A stretch of 64,000 nucleotides of DNA from Streptomyces sp. CB02058 (GTDB lineage: Bacteria > Actinomycetota > Actinomycetes > Streptomycetales > Streptomycetaceae). The notes beneath the pieces are model-generated. The model saw nothing but the letters and a program-made list of their open reading frames with translations. It made no database searches and was not told the origin of the DNA. Shown piece after piece: positions 62,424 through 64,000 of the stretch. Numbering within the stretch: position 1 is the stretch's first letter; each line of letters starts with the position of its first letter. Made by a program: the position numbers and the translations under genes. Where the stretch lies: NCBI RefSeq assembly GCF_001905505.1, contig NZ_LIPG01000009.1, forward strand, positions 1-64,000, given 5' to 3'.

Positions 62424-62900
62424 AGGGACTGAGGGACTGAAGGGACTGACTTTCACATATGGCGGATCGAGCCTAGCGCACGGGTCTGCCCCTCCGTGGG
62501 AGGCATGAGCACCTAGTCCAAAATCAGTCCCTTCGGTCCCTCGGTGCCTGAGTCGGGCGGAGCCACGGCGGAACGGCCCGTCCAGCGGGTGGGGGGGAGG
62601 GACCGAAAGCCTGCCAGAGGCGAGGGACTCAACGGTCCCCTTTCAGTCCCGGTCCCATTTCCGCAGGTCAGAGCACATGTGGCCAGGGACCGAGGGACTG
62701 AAGGGACCCATTTTCGTAGTTATCAGCGCACCAGGATATGTAAGGGTCAGTCTTACGTACGCGTGCATACACGCGCGCCCACGCAGCTGGAACAGGGAGT
62801 TTCGGTCCCTTCGGTCCCTTCAGTCCCGGGCGGATCGCTCTGACCTGGTGTTTTGCAGGGGGACTGAAATGAGGAGGGACCGAAGGAGTTCGGTCCCTCC
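62424..62900. repeat. Iteron-like array II (GGGACYGAA units), candidate origin
   Basis: At least eight clusters of AGGGACYGA(A) units occur in both orientations: 62424-62449, 62524-62544 (inverted), 62598-62609, 62623-62655, 62685-62708, 62801-62828 (inverted), 62857-62869 and 62874-62897 (a hairpin pair). An AT-richer stretch with TATGTAAGG and TTACGTACG lies at 62709-62770. Array II replaces the second base of array I (GCGAC) by G (GGGAC). It is upstream of prim-pol module 2. Confidence 0.8.
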
Positions 62901-63132
62901 TACCGGGTGGAGCGCTTCCCGAACACCTGCCCGGGCCCTCCCCCTGTCAGGCTTTCTCTGACCTGAGGTCAGGCCGAGTCGGCTTGTGAAGAGGGTGCTC
63001 GGCGGTCACTCGCCAGGTAGGTGCCGAGGGACAGAACGGGCACGGGATTCTCCTTGCCTGGTGCGGTGCATGGGGTGCAGGCGGCTAGCATCACGGGCTC
63101 GGGCTGGGCCGATGAGTTGGTGGGAGTGTGTG
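62901..63132. other. Intergenic region before the glycosyltransferase gene
   Basis: 232 bp, from array II to the next gene. TGACCTGAGGTCA near 62960 is a short palindrome. GGGAG before 63133 is the ribosome binding site. Confidence 0.4.
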
Positions 63133-64000
63133 GTGACGCGTCCGCGTGTGGGTGTGGCGGTGCTGACAATGGGCAACCGACCTGCCGAACTGCTGGCCCT
63201 GCTCGAGTCAGTGGCCAGACAGGACGAAAACGCGGTGCGCATTGTCGTGGTCGGCAACGGGGCGGGCTCGCTGCCCGTACTGCCCGACGGGGTGGACGGG
63301 GTGGAACTTCCCCATAACCGGGGAGTGTCCGGCGGGCGCAACGTCGCCTGGGAGCATCTGCGTGAGTGTGGCGACGTAGACGTGCTGGTCGACCTCGACG
63401 ACGACGGGCTGCTGGTCGACACCGACGTCATCCGGCAGATCGCGGATCTGTACGAGAGGGACCCCGGCCTCGGTATCGTGTCGTTCCGGATCGCGGACAA
63501 GCATGGGCAGACGCAGCGGCGTCATGTGCCGAGGCTGCGGGCCAAGGACCCGATGCGGGGCGGGGAGGTCACCACCTTCCTCGGCGGCGGGCACGGGCTG
63601 TCGATGCGGATGCTGGAGGAGACCGGCGGGTGGCCGGAGGACTTCTTCTTCACGCACGAGGAAACCGACCTTGCCTGGCGTGCGCTGGACGGCGGCTGGA
63701 CGGTGTACTACGAGCCGACGCTGTTGTTGCAGCACCCGAAGACCAGCCCGGCGCGGCACGCGGTGTACTACCGGATGACCGCCCGCAACCGGGTCTGGCT
63801 CGCAAGGCGCCATCTCCCCGTTCCTCTTGTCCCGCTCTACCTCGGGGTGTGGGCCGTGCTCACGCTGGCCCGCACCCGCTCGGCAACCGGGCTGCGGGCG
63901 TGGGCAGGTGGCTTCGCAGAAGGAGCCCGCCGGCCGTGCGGTGTGCGGCGGCCGATGCGCTGGTCGACGGTGTGGCGTATGACCCGTCTCGGCCGCCCCC
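63133..64000 (+). CDS. Family 2 glycosyltransferase, cut by the window edge
   Basis: The 289 codons visible encode a GT-A fold GT2 glycosyltransferase. VAVLTMGNRPAELLALLESV starts the nucleotide-binding fold; VDLDDDG near residue 87 holds the metal-binding DxD; LGGGHGLSMRMLEETGGWPEDFFFTHEETDLAWRALDGGW near 155-195 is the acceptor-site and ED motif region. It resembles WcaA/rhamnosyltransferase-like enzymes for surface polysaccharides. GTG start with GGGAG upstream. It shows no tie to the enediyne genes, but no other glycosyltransferase is in the window. The end lies beyond 64000. Confidence 0.8.
   Translation, partial: MTRPRVGVAVLTMGNRPAELLALLESVARQDENAVRIVVVGNGAGSLPVLPDGVDGVELPHNRGVSGGRNVAWEHLRECGDVDVLVDLDDDGLLVDTDVIRQIADLYERDPGLGIVSFRIADKHGQTQRRHVPRLRAKDPMRGGEVTTFLGGGHGLSMRMLEETGGWPEDFFFTHEETDLAWRALDGGWTVYYEPTLLLQHPKTSPARHAVYYRMTARNRVWLARRHLPVPLVPLYLGVWAVLTLARTRSATGLRAWAGGFAEGARRPCGVRRPMRWSTVWRMTRLGRP

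Noticed and set aside
62424-62900. CRISPR-like repeat array
   Set aside because: Units are about 9 bp, in both orientations, with irregular spacing and no cas genes; this fits iterons, not CRISPR.
62544-62961. Two short plus-strand frames in array II
   Set aside because: They are built from the repeat units themselves and have no coding bias.
1-64000. tRNA or rRNA genes, and att sites for an integrative element
   Set aside because: No T-loop-like or rRNA-like sequences and no integrase gene were found in the window.

Overview
The window is very GC-rich, with GTG/ATG starts behind purine-rich ribosome binding sites, TTA codons confined to regulatory genes, and StrR-, AfsA- and ScbR-type regulators. 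This points to Streptomyces or a close relative. No rRNA, tRNA or CRISPR array was seen.

Positions 1-46920 form a secondary-metabolite cluster with an iterative enediyne polyketide synthase (34163-39988) and its usual partners: E5, E4, E3 and an E3 paralogue upstream in the same operon; a flavin reductase and P450 (E6/E7-like); a GMC oxidoreductase with a small partner (E9/E8-like); and the E10 hotdog thioesterase. The E6/E7/E8/E9 set suggests a 9-membered core. Two pathway regulators (StrR-like with a TTA codon, and AraC-like) sit in the middle. The left arm (3125-14133) holds an almost complete 4-hydroxyphenylglycine (Hpg) toolkit: 4-hydroxymandelate synthase, an FAD-linked 2-hydroxyacid oxidase, an HpgT-like aminotransferase, an adenylation-thiolation protein with MbtH, a free-standing condensation enzyme and a flavin halogenase. 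A free-standing carrier protein (19610-19984) and a prephenate dehydrogenase (24788-25861) fit the same job. My reading is that a (chloro)Hpg-type acyl group is built on a carrier and attached to an enediyne core, where C-1027-type clusters use beta-tyrosine. A sugar nucleotidyltransferase and an aldo/keto reductase hint at a deoxysugar.

Positions 47035-51864 hold a transposase-like gene and a gamma-butyrolactone signalling locus (two TetR/ScbR-type receptors, a short-chain dehydrogenase, and an AfsA homologue with a TTA codon).

Positions 52107-62900 look like replication DNA. A three-gene module (prim-pol primase/polymerase, D5-type SF3 helicase, small unknown protein) occurs twice on the minus strand. 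Behind each copy lies its own short-repeat array: GCGACYGAA for one and GGGACYGAA for the other. A third, orphan helicase faces the opposite way and shares a 949-bp, nearly identical inverted segment with its neighbour. The modules and the butyrolactone locus suggest that this DNA is, or recombined with, a large plasmid or integrative element. A family-2 glycosyltransferase runs off the right edge.
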